A stretch of DNA of 64,000 nucleotides from Paludibacterium sp. (GTDB taxonomy: Bacteria > Pseudomonadota > Gammaproteobacteria > Burkholderiales > Chromobacteriaceae): NCBI RefSeq assembly GCF_019232825.1, contig NZ_JAFAND010000092.1, forward strand, positions 30,642-94,641. The letters run 5' to 3'. The notes beneath the pieces are model-generated. The model did no database searches. It was not told the DNA's origin and was given only the letters and a program-made list of their open reading frames with translations. A program made the translations under genes and the position numbers. Shown one piece after another: positions 51,223 through 60,446 of the stretch. Position 1 is the first letter of the stretch; every line of letters starts with the position of its first letter.

Positions 51223-52110
51223 ATGTTGTTCAAGCATCTCGAAGACTATGTCGGCCATACCCCGCTCGTGCGGCTCAAACGCCTGCCTTCCGGACGCGGC
51301 AATGTCGTGCTGGTCAAGCTGGAAGGCAACAACCCGGCCGGTTCGGTCAAGGACCGGCCGGCGTTGTCGATGATCCGCCATGCGCAAGCGCGTGGCGATA
51401 TCCGTCCGGGCGATACGCTGATCGAGCCCACCAGCGGCAACACCGGCATCGCGTTGGCGATGGCGGCGGCGATGATGGGGTACCGCCTGATCCTGGTCAT
51501 GCCGGAAAACTCGAGTGCCGAACGGGTGCAGACCATGCGCGCCTACGGCGCGGAGGTGGTGCTGACCCCGGCAGCCCAGTCGATGCCCGGCTCGATCGAC
51601 TGTGCGCGGCAAATGGAGCGCGACGGCCAGGGGGTGATTCTCGATCAGTTCGCCAACCCGGATAATCCGTTGGCGCACTATGAGGGCACTGGGCCGGAGA
51701 TCTGGCAAGACACCGACGGGCGGGTTACCCATTTCGTCTCCAGTATGGGCACCACCGGCACCATCATGGGGGTGAGCCGCTATCTGAAAGAGCAAAACCC
51801 CGCAATCCAGATCGTTGGCGTGCAGCCTGAGCCCGGCAGCCAGATTCCAGGCATTCGCCGCTGGGAAGACGAGTATCTGCCGAAGATCTGCGACTTCACG
51901 CGCATTGATCGCCTCATGCTGGTGAACCAGGCCCTGGCCGAAGACACTGCGCGCCGGTTGGCGCGGGAGGAGGGCATCCTCGCCGGGCCGTCCTCCGGCG
52001 GCGCGCTGGCCGTAGCGCTGCAGCTCGACGCCGAGCTGGAAAATGCCGTCATCGTCAGCATCGTCTGCGACCGGGGCGACCGCTATCTATCGACCGGCTT
52101 GTTCGCCTAA
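51223..52110 (+). CDS. cysM: Cysteine synthase B
   Basis: 295 aa PLP beta-family enzyme. LVRLKRLP, the PLP Lys43 in NPAGSVKDRPALSMI, and the phosphate-binding/substrate loop EPTSGNTGIALAMAAA. CysM rather than CysK is indicated by the length and GSIDCARQM region. Makes cysteine (or S-sulfocysteine) from O-acetylserine. Seven bases after hldD, so apparently in the same transcript. Confidence 0.94.
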   Translation: MLFKHLEDYVGHTPLVRLKRLPSGRGNVVLVKLEGNNPAGSVKDRPALSMIRHAQARGDIRPGDTLIEPTSGNTGIALAMAAAMMGYRLILVMPENSSAERVQTMRAYGAEVVLTPAAQSMPGSIDCARQMERDGQGVILDQFANPDNPLAHYEGTGPEIWQDTDGRVTHFVSSMGTTGTIMGVSRYLKEQNPAIQIVGVQPEPGSQIPGIRRWEDEYLPKICDFTRIDRLMLVNQALAEDTARRLAREEGILAGPSSGGALAVALQLDAELENAVIVSIVCDRGDRYLSTGLFA

Positions 52111-52120
52111 AGGACCGCGC

Positions 52121-53278
52121 GTGGCTCAGCACACCTATTCGCCGGCCGAAAGCGGGCAAAGCCCGCAAGCCTGGTACGAAGCCGCATTGCAGCGCGACGG
52201 CTTCTTTCACGATCCGGCCCAGGCGGCTGCCATCGCGCGCTTGACCGACCTGTGGCAGCGGCTGCTTGACTTCAAAACCCGGCGCGACCGTTTTCTCGGC
52301 CGCAGCTTGCGCAATCCGCCGGTGCCGAAGGGGCTTTACCTGTGGGGCGGCGTCGGCCGCGGCAAGAGCTTCCTGATGGACGCGTTCTATCAGTGCGTGC
52401 CCTACCGGCGCAAGCGCAGGGTGCATTTCCATCATTTCATGGCTGAAGTGCATCGCCAGCTGCAAAGCCTGGCGCACGAAGCCGATCCGCTTTTGACGGT
52501 CGCCGACCGGATTGCCCAGACTACCCGGTTGTTGTGTTTCGATGAGTTTCACGTCAGCGACATCGCCGACGCCATGATTCTGTACCGGCTGCTGGGCGCG
52601 ATGTTCGAACGTGGCGTCGTGCTGGTTGCGACTTCCAACTATCCGCCCTCCGGGCTATACCCCAACGGCCTGCAGCGCGATCGCTTCCTGCCGGCCATTG
52701 CCCTGATGGAACAATGGCTGGAAGTCATTTCGGTTGACGGCGGCAACGATTACCGTTTGCGCGAACTTGCCCGCGCCGACCTGTTCAAGGTGCCGGCCAA
52801 TGCCGAAAGCGAAGCGCAGATGGCCGACATGTTCCACCGGCTGACGCTTGAGGCGGCGGCGCTGCCGCCGGAGATCGAACTGTTCGGCCGGCGCATCGCG
52901 CTTAAACGTCATGCGCCGGGGGTTATTTGGTTCGATTTCGCCGAGCTGTGCGGCGGCCCGCGCGCGCAGACCGACTATCTGGAAATTGCGCGCGACTATC
53001 ACACGGTGTTTCTGTCGGGCATTCCGGCGCTGACCGCCGCGCAAGCATCGGAAGCGCGCCGGTTTACTTGGCTGATCGACGTGCTGTACGACCACCGCGT
53101 CAAACTGGTGGCTTCGTGCGCCGTGCCGCCTGAACAGATCTACGTCGATGGCGTGCACGCGGGCGAATTTTTCCGTACCGCGAGCCGCTTGACCGAGATG
53201 CAATCGGAAAGCTATTTGGAGCTGCCGCACCTGGTGGACGAGTTCCAGCTCGATCCCTCGCGCAGCGTGGCGTTGTAG
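52121..53278 (+). CDS. zapE: Cell division protein ZapE (AFG1-like ATPase)
   Basis: 385 aa. AFG1/ZapE ATPase: PKGLYLWGGVGRGKSFLMDAFYQ (Walker A), RLLCFDEFHVSDIADAMIL (Walker B), and VLVATSNYPPSGLYPNGLQRDRFLPAI. ZapE associates with the divisome and modulates the Z-ring. The start is GTG 52121 (VAQHTYSPAESG) with AAAGGA upstream, ten bases after cysM; the longer ORF overlaps cysM in another frame. Confidence 0.95.
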   Translation: MAQHTYSPAESGQSPQAWYEAALQRDGFFHDPAQAAAIARLTDLWQRLLDFKTRRDRFLGRSLRNPPVPKGLYLWGGVGRGKSFLMDAFYQCVPYRRKRRVHFHHFMAEVHRQLQSLAHEADPLLTVADRIAQTTRLLCFDEFHVSDIADAMILYRLLGAMFERGVVLVATSNYPPSGLYPNGLQRDRFLPAIALMEQWLEVISVDGGNDYRLRELARADLFKVPANAESEAQMADMFHRLTLEAAALPPEIELFGRRIALKRHAPGVIWFDFAELCGGPRAQTDYLEIARDYHTVFLSGIPALTAAQASEARRFTWLIDVLYDHRVKLVASCAVPPEQIYVDGVHAGEFFRTASRLTEMQSESYLELPHLVDEFQLDPSRSVAL

Positions 53279-53302
53279 GGGCGGGAGTAGCGTGTACGGG
53301 AT

Positions 53303-53322
53303 CGGGGAGCCGACGCTCCCCG
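53303..53322 (+). terminator. GC hairpin after zapE, possible terminator
   Basis: CGGGGAGC-CGAC-GCTCCCCG, a perfect 8-bp stem 24 bases after the zapE stop; followed by CCTCCGTT, so without a proper T-run. A GCGGGAGTA repeat unit (53281-53289) lies just before it. Confidence 0.5.
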
Positions 53323-53353
53323 CCTCCGTTAGCGCCTTAGTCGGCGGTTAAGA

Positions 53354-53593
53354 TCACGCAACCCGCCACCCGTCTCGTGCGTACGGCCTCCGGAAAATAG
53401 AGCCAAGATCGCTCCGAATCGACCCGCAGCGACGACCACGGCAGCGGCTATCGACGATGAGCCGGCACACGTTGGGGTCGGCTTGGCCCGCGCGCGGCGC
53501 GCAGAGTGCCGAGATTAGAGAGAACAGCGGCAGTTGTTGGAGGTCGCGGTTTGAAACGATGGAGTGGGTTGCAGTACGATGGCCAGTAGCCAT
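53354..53593 (-). CDS. Small hypothetical protein
   Basis: 79 aa, MATGHRTATHSIVSNRD... The only strong argument is a perfect AAGGAG at seven-base spacing before the ATG; the longer ORF to 53815 has no such site. The product is basic, with five cysteines (ALCAPRAG, NVCRLIVDSRCRGRRCG), no signal peptide, no recognised domain. It lies between zapE and the divergent nuclease gene. May be an accessory or phage-derived small gene, or spurious. Confidence 0.4.
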   Translation of the reverse strand: MATGHRTATHSIVSNRDLQQLPLFSLISALCAPRAGQADPNVCRLIVDSRCRGRRCGSIRSDLGSIFRRPYARDGWRVA

Positions 53594-53844
53594 ATCAATT
53601 CTCCTTGCGTAAAGGGTAGCAGAGTTGGTGTGGTCAGCGGCGCCGGGGTCGTCACACCTCGGCGCCGCGCCTCTTGCGGTCATTGCCGCACCCCCCACCT
53701 TATCCAGCAAAAGCCCACTCGACAAGATCCGATGACTGTCAGTAAAGTCTGAAGTTTTGAACGCCCACGACAGCGTGCCACGCTGCCTGGACGACCTGAC
53801 GGCGGTTGCCGACAATGCGAGTTTTTGACTGTCGAGCCCCGCTC
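53594..53844. other. Divergent intergenic region before the nuclease gene
   Basis: 251 bp with no convincing gene, promoter or terminator. Presumed to contain both divergent promoters. Confidence 0.35.
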
Positions 53845-54891
53845 ATGCCCAAAAAACCATCGCCAACCGATCCGAGCCAACCTGCCTTGATCATCGAACT
53901 GCGGCAGCTGATCGACGATGCCCGCCACCACGCAGCCGTGACGGTTAATACCACACTTACCCAGCTCTATTGGCAAATCGGCGATCGTATCCACCGCGAA
54001 ACGCTTGGAGGCCAACGCGCTGCTTATGGCGAAGAGATTGTCGTCATGCTCGGGAGGCAATTAAGCGCCGAGTACGGGCGCGGCTTTTCTGCCGCCAACC
54101 TGCGTCATATGGTGCGTTTAGTACTGACCTTTCCAGACAAACAGATTATCTACTCACTGAGTAGACAATTGAGTTGGACGCATCTGCGTACATTGATGTA
54201 TCTCGACGACCCGCTAAAACGCGATTTCTACACCGAGCTTTGCCAGACAGAACAGTGGAGTGTGCGCCAATTACAGGAGCGCATGCAGTCGATGTTGTTT
54301 GAGCGCAGCGCCATCTCCTCGCAGCCGGGGGACACTATCCGCCGCGCTTTGCAGGCGCTGCGGCAAGAAACGCCGCCCAGCCCCGCGTTACTCCTGAAAG
54401 ACCCCTACCTACTTGATTTCCTTGGACTCAACGACCGCTATCTGGAAAAAGACCTTGAGGACGCCATCCTACGCGAAATTGAGCAATTTCTGCTTGAGCT
54501 GGGGGCCGGCTTCACCTTCGTGGCGCGGCAGAAGCGCATCCAGATCGATGACGACGACTTCTACATTGATCTGTTGTGCTATAACCGCAAGCTCAGACGG
54601 TTGGTCGCAATCGAATTGAAGATCGGCGACTTTCGTGCCGAGTACAAAGGCCAGATGGAGCTCTATCTACGCTGGCTGGCCCGTCACGAACAAGAAGCCG
54701 AGGAAAATCCGCCATTGGGCATCATCCTATGTACTGGCAAGAAGCAAGAGCAGATCGAGTTACTGGAGTTGGATCAAAGCGGTATTCACGTCGCCGAATA
54801 CCTGACTGTCTTGCCGCCGCGCGAGGCGCTACAGGCGAAGTTACAACAATCCATCTCGGCAGCACGGCAGCGGTTGGTAGGCGATGCCTAA
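53845..54891 (+). CDS. YhcG-family (DUF1016) PD-(D/E)XK nuclease domain protein
   Basis: 348 aa. The N-terminal DUF1016_N region (LRQLIDDARHHAAVTVNTTLTQLYWQIGDRIHRE) is followed by a C-terminal nuclease-like domain: QIDDDDFYIDLLCYNRKLRRLVAIELKIGDFRAEYKGQM carries the D...ExK catalytic pattern (IDLL...AIELKIG). The start MPKKPSPTDPS fits the family; no clear ribosome site. Function is poorly known; such genes are scattered in accessory and defence-related regions. Codon use and base composition are less GC-rich than the neighbours. Confidence 0.85.
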   Translation: MPKKPSPTDPSQPALIIELRQLIDDARHHAAVTVNTTLTQLYWQIGDRIHRETLGGQRAAYGEEIVVMLGRQLSAEYGRGFSAANLRHMVRLVLTFPDKQIIYSLSRQLSWTHLRTLMYLDDPLKRDFYTELCQTEQWSVRQLQERMQSMLFERSAISSQPGDTIRRALQALRQETPPSPALLLKDPYLLDFLGLNDRYLEKDLEDAILREIEQFLLELGAGFTFVARQKRIQIDDDDFYIDLLCYNRKLRRLVAIELKIGDFRAEYKGQMELYLRWLARHEQEAEENPPLGIILCTGKKQEQIELLELDQSGIHVAEYLTVLPPREALQAKLQQSISAARQRLVGDA

Positions 54892-54910
54892 GCGTTAGCC
54901 TAGACATCGC

Positions 54911-55327
54911 TCAATGATCCGGCTCGGTCAGAAAACTCAGCCGCGATAGCCCACTTTTCTGCGCCAACGCCATCACCGTCATCACATGCTGATATTCGAC
55001 GCGCCGGTCGCCGCGGATGCGTACTTCGGCGTCGGGATGCGCGCGCGCGAGTGCGCTCAGACGTTGGCTCAGCACCGATTGGGGCAGCGGCGTTTGGTCC
55101 CAATACACTTGGCCCGCGCGATCGATCGACAGGGTGGTGGTGTGGGCATCCGGCGAGGCCGGCGCGGCGCTGGCGCGCGGCAAATCGAGCCGCACCGCGT
55201 GCGTCAGCACCGGCACCGTCAGCATGAACACGATCAGCAGCACCAGCATGACGTCGACCAGCGGCGTCATGTTGATTTCGCTCAGTATGCCGTCCGGCGG
55301 CGTTTGCAAGCCGTTCTTGAATGCCAT
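54911..55327 (-). CDS. exbD: Biopolymer transport protein ExbD
   Basis: 138 aa. One N-terminal membrane helix with the essential aspartate (INMTPLVDVMLVLLIVFMLTVPVL) and a periplasmic domain. Partner of ExbB in the proton-driven motor that energises TonB. Start ATG 55327 with GGAGG upstream, two bases after exbB. The provided 381-aa ORF 54911-56056 merges this frame with the antisense-free frame of exbB and is not the real gene. Confidence 0.95.
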   Translation of the reverse strand: MAFKNGLQTPPDGILSEINMTPLVDVMLVLLIVFMLTVPVLTHAVRLDLPRASAAPASPDAHTTTLSIDRAGQVYWDQTPLPQSVLSQRLSALARAHPDAEVRIRGDRRVEYQHVMTVMALAQKSGLSRLSFLTEPDH

Positions 55328-55329
55328 GG

Positions 55330-56034
55330 TCAATCCTCCCGCGCCGTCAGCGGCTGCGTGGCCGAGCCCGTCAACGAGTAAGCATGCAGCTGGCGCGCGA
55401 AGCGCTGCATGCGGCTGATCACACGGCGGTTGGCGCGCGTGAGCGCGTTGTAGCCCAGCACCGCCGGTATCGCCACGGCCAGTCCGAATGCCGTCATGAT
55501 CAGCGCTTCGCCGACGGGCCCGGCGACTTTGTCCAATGTGCTTTGCCCTGCCACGCCCAGGTTCACCAGCGCGTGATAGATACCCCATACTGTTCCGAAC
55601 AGACCAATGAACGGCGCCGTCGAGCCGACCGACGCCAACATCGACAAGCCGCTTTGCAGTTGTTCGGCGCACTCGTCGATCGCGCCGCTCAAACTCTCCG
55701 ACAGCCAGTCGGCCAAACTGAGCTGGCCATGCAGGTCCTGCTGATTGTCGCGGTGGTGTTGCACCGCCTGACGGCATGCCAGCGCCAGCAGCCGGTAAGG
55801 ATTGGCGATGCCGCCACCGGCGGCGTCGAGCGTCGCCAGCCCCTGTTCGAAGCTGGCCGCGTGCCAGAAGCCGTCCATGGCCGCCGCCGCGCGCCGTAGA
55901 CGCCATTGCCGCCTGCCGTGCAGCACGATCAGATACCAGCACGCCACGGACATCGCCATGAGGCCGAGCGCCACCGCGCGGATGGCCAGATCGCTTTGTT
56001 GCCAGAACATCCCAAGTTGAAAAGCCGAAGTCAT
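55330..56034 (-). CDS. exbB: Biopolymer transport protein ExbB (MotA/TolQ/ExbB)
   Basis: 234 aa with three membrane helices: near residues 15-40, and the two conserved ones around STAPFIGLFGTVWGIYHALVNLG and GPVGEALIMTAFGLAVAIPAVLGYN. Forms the proton channel with ExbD. Start MTSAFQLGMFW with a GAGGCAAGG site, 18 bases after tonB. Third gene of receptor-tonB-exbB-exbD. Confidence 0.95.
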   Translation of the reverse strand: MTSAFQLGMFWQQSDLAIRAVALGLMAMSVACWYLIVLHGRRQWRLRRAAAAMDGFWHAASFEQGLATLDAAGGGIANPYRLLALACRQAVQHHRDNQQDLHGQLSLADWLSESLSGAIDECAEQLQSGLSMLASVGSTAPFIGLFGTVWGIYHALVNLGVAGQSTLDKVAGPVGEALIMTAFGLAVAIPAVLGYNALTRANRRVISRMQRFARQLHAYSLTGSATQPLTARED

Positions 56035-56052
56035 GCCTTGCCTCGTTATGAA

Positions 56053-56712
56053 TCACTCGTCATTGATGGAAAATGCCACCGGCTGCAGATAGCGGTAATC
56101 GATGGCGACGCCGCCCCGGCGCGCCGGGCGGTAATGCCAGTGCCGCACCGCCGCCAGTGCCGCGGCGTCCAAGCGCGGGTAGCCGCTTGTGCGCGCCAGC
56201 GCCACCTCGGTGACTTGGCCGTCGGCCAGAATCAGCAGCGATACCAGTACCACGCCTTCCTCTCCCAGGCGTTTCGATAACGCCGGATAAACCGGTTTGG
56301 GATTGTCGAGGCCGTCCGCTTTGTTGACGGGCGGCGTCACCGGCGCTTCCTCCATGGCGGTTGGCGCGTTTGCGCGCGGCGCATCCGCCGGCGCGGCGGC
56401 GGGAGAGAGGGGCGTCATGAGGCGCTCGGTCGCGCGCTGCCCCGGTGCTGCGCGCTGGCGCGGCGTCGGCCGTGACACAGGGGACGAGACGCGTGGTTTG
56501 GCCGTTGGCCGGTGGGGCGGCGAGGGCGCCGCTGCCGGCATCTCGGCAACCAGCCGTCCCGTCACGATCGGTGGCGTCACCGGCGCGGGCGCTGCGGCGC
56601 GGCCGGCGGCGAGCCAGGCCAGACCGGCGGCATGCGCGGCGCAGACCCACAGTAAGACCGGCCAGCGGCGTTCATGCGGATCGCGCGGAGGAAACTCAGC
56701 GGCGGCAGCCAT
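56053..56712 (-). CDS. tonB: TonB energy transducer
   Basis: 219 aa. An N-terminal membrane anchor (RRWPVLLWVCAAHAAGLAWLAAG), a long Pro/Ala-rich periplasmic spacer, and the C-terminal TonB domain (PKPVYPALSKRLGEEGVVLVSLLILADG ... LDAAALAAVRHWHYRPARRGG). Transmits energy to the outer-membrane receptor. Start MAAAAEFPPRD with a GGGAG site; the ORF's upstream part overlaps the receptor 3' end. Dedicated to this locus by position. Confidence 0.94.
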   Translation of the reverse strand: MAAAAEFPPRDPHERRWPVLLWVCAAHAAGLAWLAAGRAAAPAPVTPPIVTGRLVAEMPAAAPSPPHRPTAKPRVSSPVSRPTPRQRAAPGQRATERLMTPLSPAAAPADAPRANAPTAMEEAPVTPPVNKADGLDNPKPVYPALSKRLGEEGVVLVSLLILADGQVTEVALARTSGYPRLDAAALAAVRHWHYRPARRGGVAIDYRYLQPVAFSINDE

Positions 56713-56731
56713 GTGCTTTGCGCTCCCTTCT

Positions 56732-58888
56732 TTACCACTGATAGCCGAATAGGGCCGACAGTGTGCGATGGTTGCCGTCGTAGCAATAGGTCTGGCTATC
56801 GTAGCAACTGGCCACATAGGCGCGGTTGAACAAGTTGTTGGCCGAGAGCCGCGCGCTGGCGCCCTTCAGGCTGCCGTCGAGGCGGCCAAGGTCGTAGCGC
56901 AGCGACAGGTCGATGAGCGTGACCGACGGCAGCCGCAGCGTATTGGCGCTATCCACCCATTGCGGCCCGATATAGCGCGCTCCGGCGCCGACGCCCAAAC
57001 CGGACGCGAAGGCATAGTCGGCCCAGACCGATGCCAGACGCGAAGGCGAGGCAAACGGCGTATTGCCTTGGTTGGCGCCCTCGACGATGCGCATCGTGTT
57101 GACGGTCAGGCTGGCCATCAGACTCAAGCGTTTGTCGACGCGCGTCTTGGCCTCCAATTCCAGACCGCGCGAACGTACCACGCCAACGGGTACGTAGGCG
57201 TTGGTCGCCGCGTTGAAGTAGGCGACATTTTCTTGGCGCAGATCGTAGAGGGCGGCCGACAGCAACGTTTGGCTGTTGCGGGGCTGGAATTTCACCCCCG
57301 CTTCCTTCTGCTTGCTTTGCTGCGGTGCCAGAATGTCGCCGCTGCTGTCTTTGTAGTACGAGGCGCTTGGATCAAAACCCTCGCTATAGCTGACGTAGGG
57401 GGTCAGGCCGCTGTCGGCGACATACGAGAGCCCCGCGCGCCGCGTGACCTTGTCGCCGTTCCACTGCGCCTGGCTGCCGCCGATGGGGTCGCGGTTGAGG
57501 ATTTCGGCATGGTCGCGGCGCGCGCCCAGATTGAGCCGCCATTGCCGCAGCGCCAGCGTGTCGTTGAGGTAGAGACCGGTCTGGTCAACGCGGTGGCGGA
57601 AATAGCCTGGCGCGCCGAAGACGATATGCTCGTCGGCGTACGACGGCGCAAACGGGTCGATGCTCGATGCGGTGCCGTACTGGTTGTAGCCGTCATTGGT
57701 CATGCGGTAGGCATCAAGCCCGGCCAATAGCGTGTGTTGCAGCATCCCCGTGGTGAAACGTCCCGATAGTTGATTATCGACCGCGTAACCGTCGCCGTTT
57801 TCTTGGCTGTTGACCGCCGCGCGCTGCAGTAGGCCGCCGTTCCACCCCGTCTGATAAACCTGCTGCGAGTGCGTTCGGCTTTTCTGATAGCGCAGGTTTT
57901 GCCGCAGCTGCCAGTTGTCGTCGATGTCGTGCTCGAACTGATAGCCGAACAATTGCTGTTGGCGGCGCATGCCGTCGGAGGGGGAGCCATCGTCGAACGA
58001 TACCGGCAGCGTCCGGCCGTTATACGCGGTTGCCGACCCGGCGTATGGCACCGAGCCGTGGTAGCCGGTGGCCGGATCGTTTTGCAAATAGGCCTGCAAC
58101 AGCAAGCGGTTGCGGCTATCGATGCGCCATGCCAGCGACGGCGCGAGCAAATAGCGTTCGGTTGACGCGAACGTCTGCTGCGTGCCGCCGGACAGGCCCT
58201 TGGCCAATAGCCGGTAGCTCAGATCCGGCCGGTCGGCCAAGGGGCCGGTGAGGTCAAGGCCCAGCCAGCGTTGGCGATCGCTGTCAAACCCGACTTCGAC
58301 CTGATGCAGCGGGGTATCCAGCGGCCGCTTGCCGGTCAACGCCACGAGTCCGCCCGGCGACGACTGACCGTAGAACACCGAATCCGGCCCGCGTACCACG
58401 TCGATGCGTTCCACCGCCCAAGGGTCGATCTGCGGGGCATTATTGCCTTCTGCATCGCCCAGCAGACGCAGCCCGTCCAGCCACTCGTTGAGGTTGACGT
58501 GACCGTTGAAGCCGCGCAGCACGATGTAGTCATAGCGCGTGCTCGATCCGATCGACGCGCTATAAACGCCGGGGGTGTAGTTGAGCGCTTGCGACAGTGT
58601 GCGTGGGCTCTGATCCTCGATCTGCTGCCGTGTGATCACCGACACGGACTGATCGATTTCGGCGAGCGGCGTGTCGGTCTTGTTCGCCGCCTGGCTCGTG
58701 CGCGCCGCATAGCCACTGGTTGGCGCAAGCGCCCCCGGAGGGGATGCCGTGACGGTCACGGTCGGCAGCACGGCGTCGTCCGCCTGCGCCGCCGGAGCAA
58801 TGCTCCAGCTCATCAGGCAAAGCGCCAGTGCCAGCGGTTTGCGCGTGTTGATTCCTTTGAGGGCTGACACCCTTGTCTTGCTCGACAT
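56732..58888 (-). CDS. TonB-dependent siderophore receptor (FhuA/FoxA-like)
   Basis: 718 aa. Signal peptide to about residue 36 (ALALCLMSWSIAPAAQA), TonB box-like segment VLPTVTVTA, plug domain (IDQSVSVITRQQIEDQSPRTLSQALNYTPGV; YDYIVLRGFNG; ERIDVVRGPDSVFYGQSSPGGLV), and a 22-strand barrel ending in ...LSALFGYQW with terminal aromatic. The plug style is that of hydroxamate siderophore receptors. Divergent from the biosynthesis genes across a Fur box and first in an operon with tonB-exbB-exbD. Confidence 0.94.
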   Translation of the reverse strand: MSSKTRVSALKGINTRKPLALALCLMSWSIAPAAQADDAVLPTVTVTASPPGALAPTSGYAARTSQAANKTDTPLAEIDQSVSVITRQQIEDQSPRTLSQALNYTPGVYSASIGSSTRYDYIVLRGFNGHVNLNEWLDGLRLLGDAEGNNAPQIDPWAVERIDVVRGPDSVFYGQSSPGGLVALTGKRPLDTPLHQVEVGFDSDRQRWLGLDLTGPLADRPDLSYRLLAKGLSGGTQQTFASTERYLLAPSLAWRIDSRNRLLLQAYLQNDPATGYHGSVPYAGSATAYNGRTLPVSFDDGSPSDGMRRQQQLFGYQFEHDIDDNWQLRQNLRYQKSRTHSQQVYQTGWNGGLLQRAAVNSQENGDGYAVDNQLSGRFTTGMLQHTLLAGLDAYRMTNDGYNQYGTASSIDPFAPSYADEHIVFGAPGYFRHRVDQTGLYLNDTLALRQWRLNLGARRDHAEILNRDPIGGSQAQWNGDKVTRRAGLSYVADSGLTPYVSYSEGFDPSASYYKDSSGDILAPQQSKQKEAGVKFQPRNSQTLLSAALYDLRQENVAYFNAATNAYVPVGVVRSRGLELEAKTRVDKRLSLMASLTVNTMRIVEGANQGNTPFASPSRLASVWADYAFASGLGVGAGARYIGPQWVDSANTLRLPSVTLIDLSLRYDLGRLDGSLKGASARLSANNLFNRAYVASCYDSQTYCYDGNHRTLSALFGYQW

Positions 58889-58944
58889 ACCTGCCTTTCT
58901 TCATCAATAGCCTCGGCTGGGCGAGGAGTGGTTTTGCGTTGGAT

Positions 58945-58963
58945 TGTATTGATAATCATTCTC
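58945..58963. promoter_or_regulatory. Fur box
   Basis: TGTATTGATAATCATTCTC matches the 19-bp Fur consensus GATAATGATAATCATTATC at 15 positions. It lies in the 240-bp divergent gap between the receptor operon and the siderophore operon, so iron-loaded Fur could repress both. The rest of the gap shows no gene. Confidence 0.85.
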
Positions 58964-59128
58964 ATTTACAATGGTATGCACATCGCGACTCACACAACAA
59001 TGGAGCATGCAACGTGTTCGGCGCCTCGATTCCCCATTCCTGTCTCATGCCGCCACGGCCCCCGCGCCGCGGCGGTTTCCGAGTAAACGCAGCCGGCCTT
59101 TGGCGCCGGCAGGAAAAGGGATTTCGCG

Positions 59129-60436
59129 ATGCGGCAAACCGTACACGACTTCATTGCCATTGGGCTCGGGCCCTTCAATCTGAGCCTGGCATGTCTTGCC
59201 GAGCCGGTGGATGGGCTCGACGGGGTGTTTCTCGAACAGCGCGCCGGCTTTGACTGGCATCCGGGCATGCTGCTCGAAGGCGCCGGCATGCAGACCCCGT
59301 TTTTGGCCGATCTGGTCACGTTGGCCGACCCGACCAGCCGCTTCAGCTTTCTCAACTACCTGAAACAGCAAGGACGGCTCTACCCGTTCTATATCCGCGA
59401 GAATTTCTTTGCGTTGCGCGCGGAGTTCAACGACTACTGCCAATGGGCGGCGCGGCAGTTGCCGACGCTCTATTTCCACCGCCGCGTCGAACGCGTGCGC
59501 TGGCACAACGGCGTCTATCGCCTGAGCGTGCGCCATGGCGAGGAAAGCGAAACGTGGCAAGCGCGCCGTCTGGTGCTCGGCACCGGCACGCAGCCCGCTT
59601 TGCCGCCTTGCTGCGAGGGGCAGGGCGAGCGGGTGGTGCATAGCGCCGACTACCTGGCCAATAAACTACGGCTGCAGATGCAGCCATCGATCACCGTCCT
59701 CGGCAGCGGGCAAAGCGCCGCCGAGATCTATCTCGACCTGTTGCGCGACATCGACCGCTACGGCTACCGGCTCGACTGGATCACGCGCTCGCCGCGCTTT
59801 TTCCCGCTCGAGTACACCAAGCTGACGCTGGAGATGACTTCGCCGGACTACATCGATTATTTCCACGCGTTGACAGGCTCGCGGCGCGACCGGCTGATCG
59901 ACAGCCAGGACGGCCTGTACAAGGGCATCAATCGCGCGTTGATCGACCGGATTTACGAGGTGCTGTACCAGAAGCGCCTGCAGGGCATCGACCGTATCCG
60001 GCTGCTGACCAATACCTCGCTGAATGATTGCCGCGCCGGGCGGGACGGACTGACGCTGACATTGACCCAGACCGAGCAGCAACAGACCTTCCGCCTGGAC
60101 ACCGCCAGCCTGGTTGCCGCCACCGGCTATGCCTACCGCCCGCCCGCCTGGCTATCGGGCATCGAGCGCCGGCTGCGGCGCGACGACCGTGGCCGGCTCG
60201 ACCTCACGCGTGATTACGCGGTGGATGTCACGGGACGGGAAGTCTTCGTGCAGAACGTCGGGCTGCATACCCATGGTCTGGCGACGCCGGACCTGGGCAT
60301 GGCCTGCTATCGCAACACCTGCCTGTTGCGCGCGCTGACCGGACGCGAGATCTATCCGGTCGAAACCCGCATCGCCTTCCAGACCTTTGGTGTGCCAAGC
60401 GAGCTACTGCCGCAAGGCCACGCCTGCCCAGTATGA
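59129..60436 (+). CDS. Lysine/ornithine/diamine N-monooxygenase of siderophore synthesis (AlcA/IucD-like)
   Basis: 435 aa flavoprotein N-hydroxylating monooxygenase. FAD site FIAIGLGPFNLSLACLAEP, NADPH site ITVLGSGQSAAEIYLDLL, and the C-terminal VAATGYAYRPP motif; DSQDGLYKGINRALIDRIYE is typical of siderophore hydroxylases. It hydroxylates the side-chain or terminal amine of ornithine, lysine, putrescine or cadaverine; the substrate cannot be told, but the single downstream synthetase favours a diamine route as for alcaligin, putrebactin or bisucaberin. First gene after the Fur box; AAAAGGG upstream. Confidence 0.9.
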   Translation: MRQTVHDFIAIGLGPFNLSLACLAEPVDGLDGVFLEQRAGFDWHPGMLLEGAGMQTPFLADLVTLADPTSRFSFLNYLKQQGRLYPFYIRENFFALRAEFNDYCQWAARQLPTLYFHRRVERVRWHNGVYRLSVRHGEESETWQARRLVLGTGTQPALPPCCEGQGERVVHSADYLANKLRLQMQPSITVLGSGQSAAEIYLDLLRDIDRYGYRLDWITRSPRFFPLEYTKLTLEMTSPDYIDYFHALTGSRRDRLIDSQDGLYKGINRALIDRIYEVLYQKRLQGIDRIRLLTNTSLNDCRAGRDGLTLTLTQTEQQQTFRLDTASLVAATGYAYRPPAWLSGIERRLRRDDRGRLDLTRDYAVDVTGREVFVQNVGLHTHGLATPDLGMACYRNTCLLRALTGREIYPVETRIAFQTFGVPSELLPQGHACPV

Positions 60437-60446
60437 GGAGTCCACC

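Noticed and set aside
53354-53815. Full 153-aa version of the small ORF before the nuclease gene
   Set aside because: No ribosome site at its start and it crosses the presumed divergent promoter region; only the 79-aa version has a good site.
54911-56056. 381-aa ORF covering exbD plus upstream sequence
   Set aside because: Only the C-terminal 138 codons are ExbD; the rest is an out-of-frame reading of exbB, which has its own ORF.
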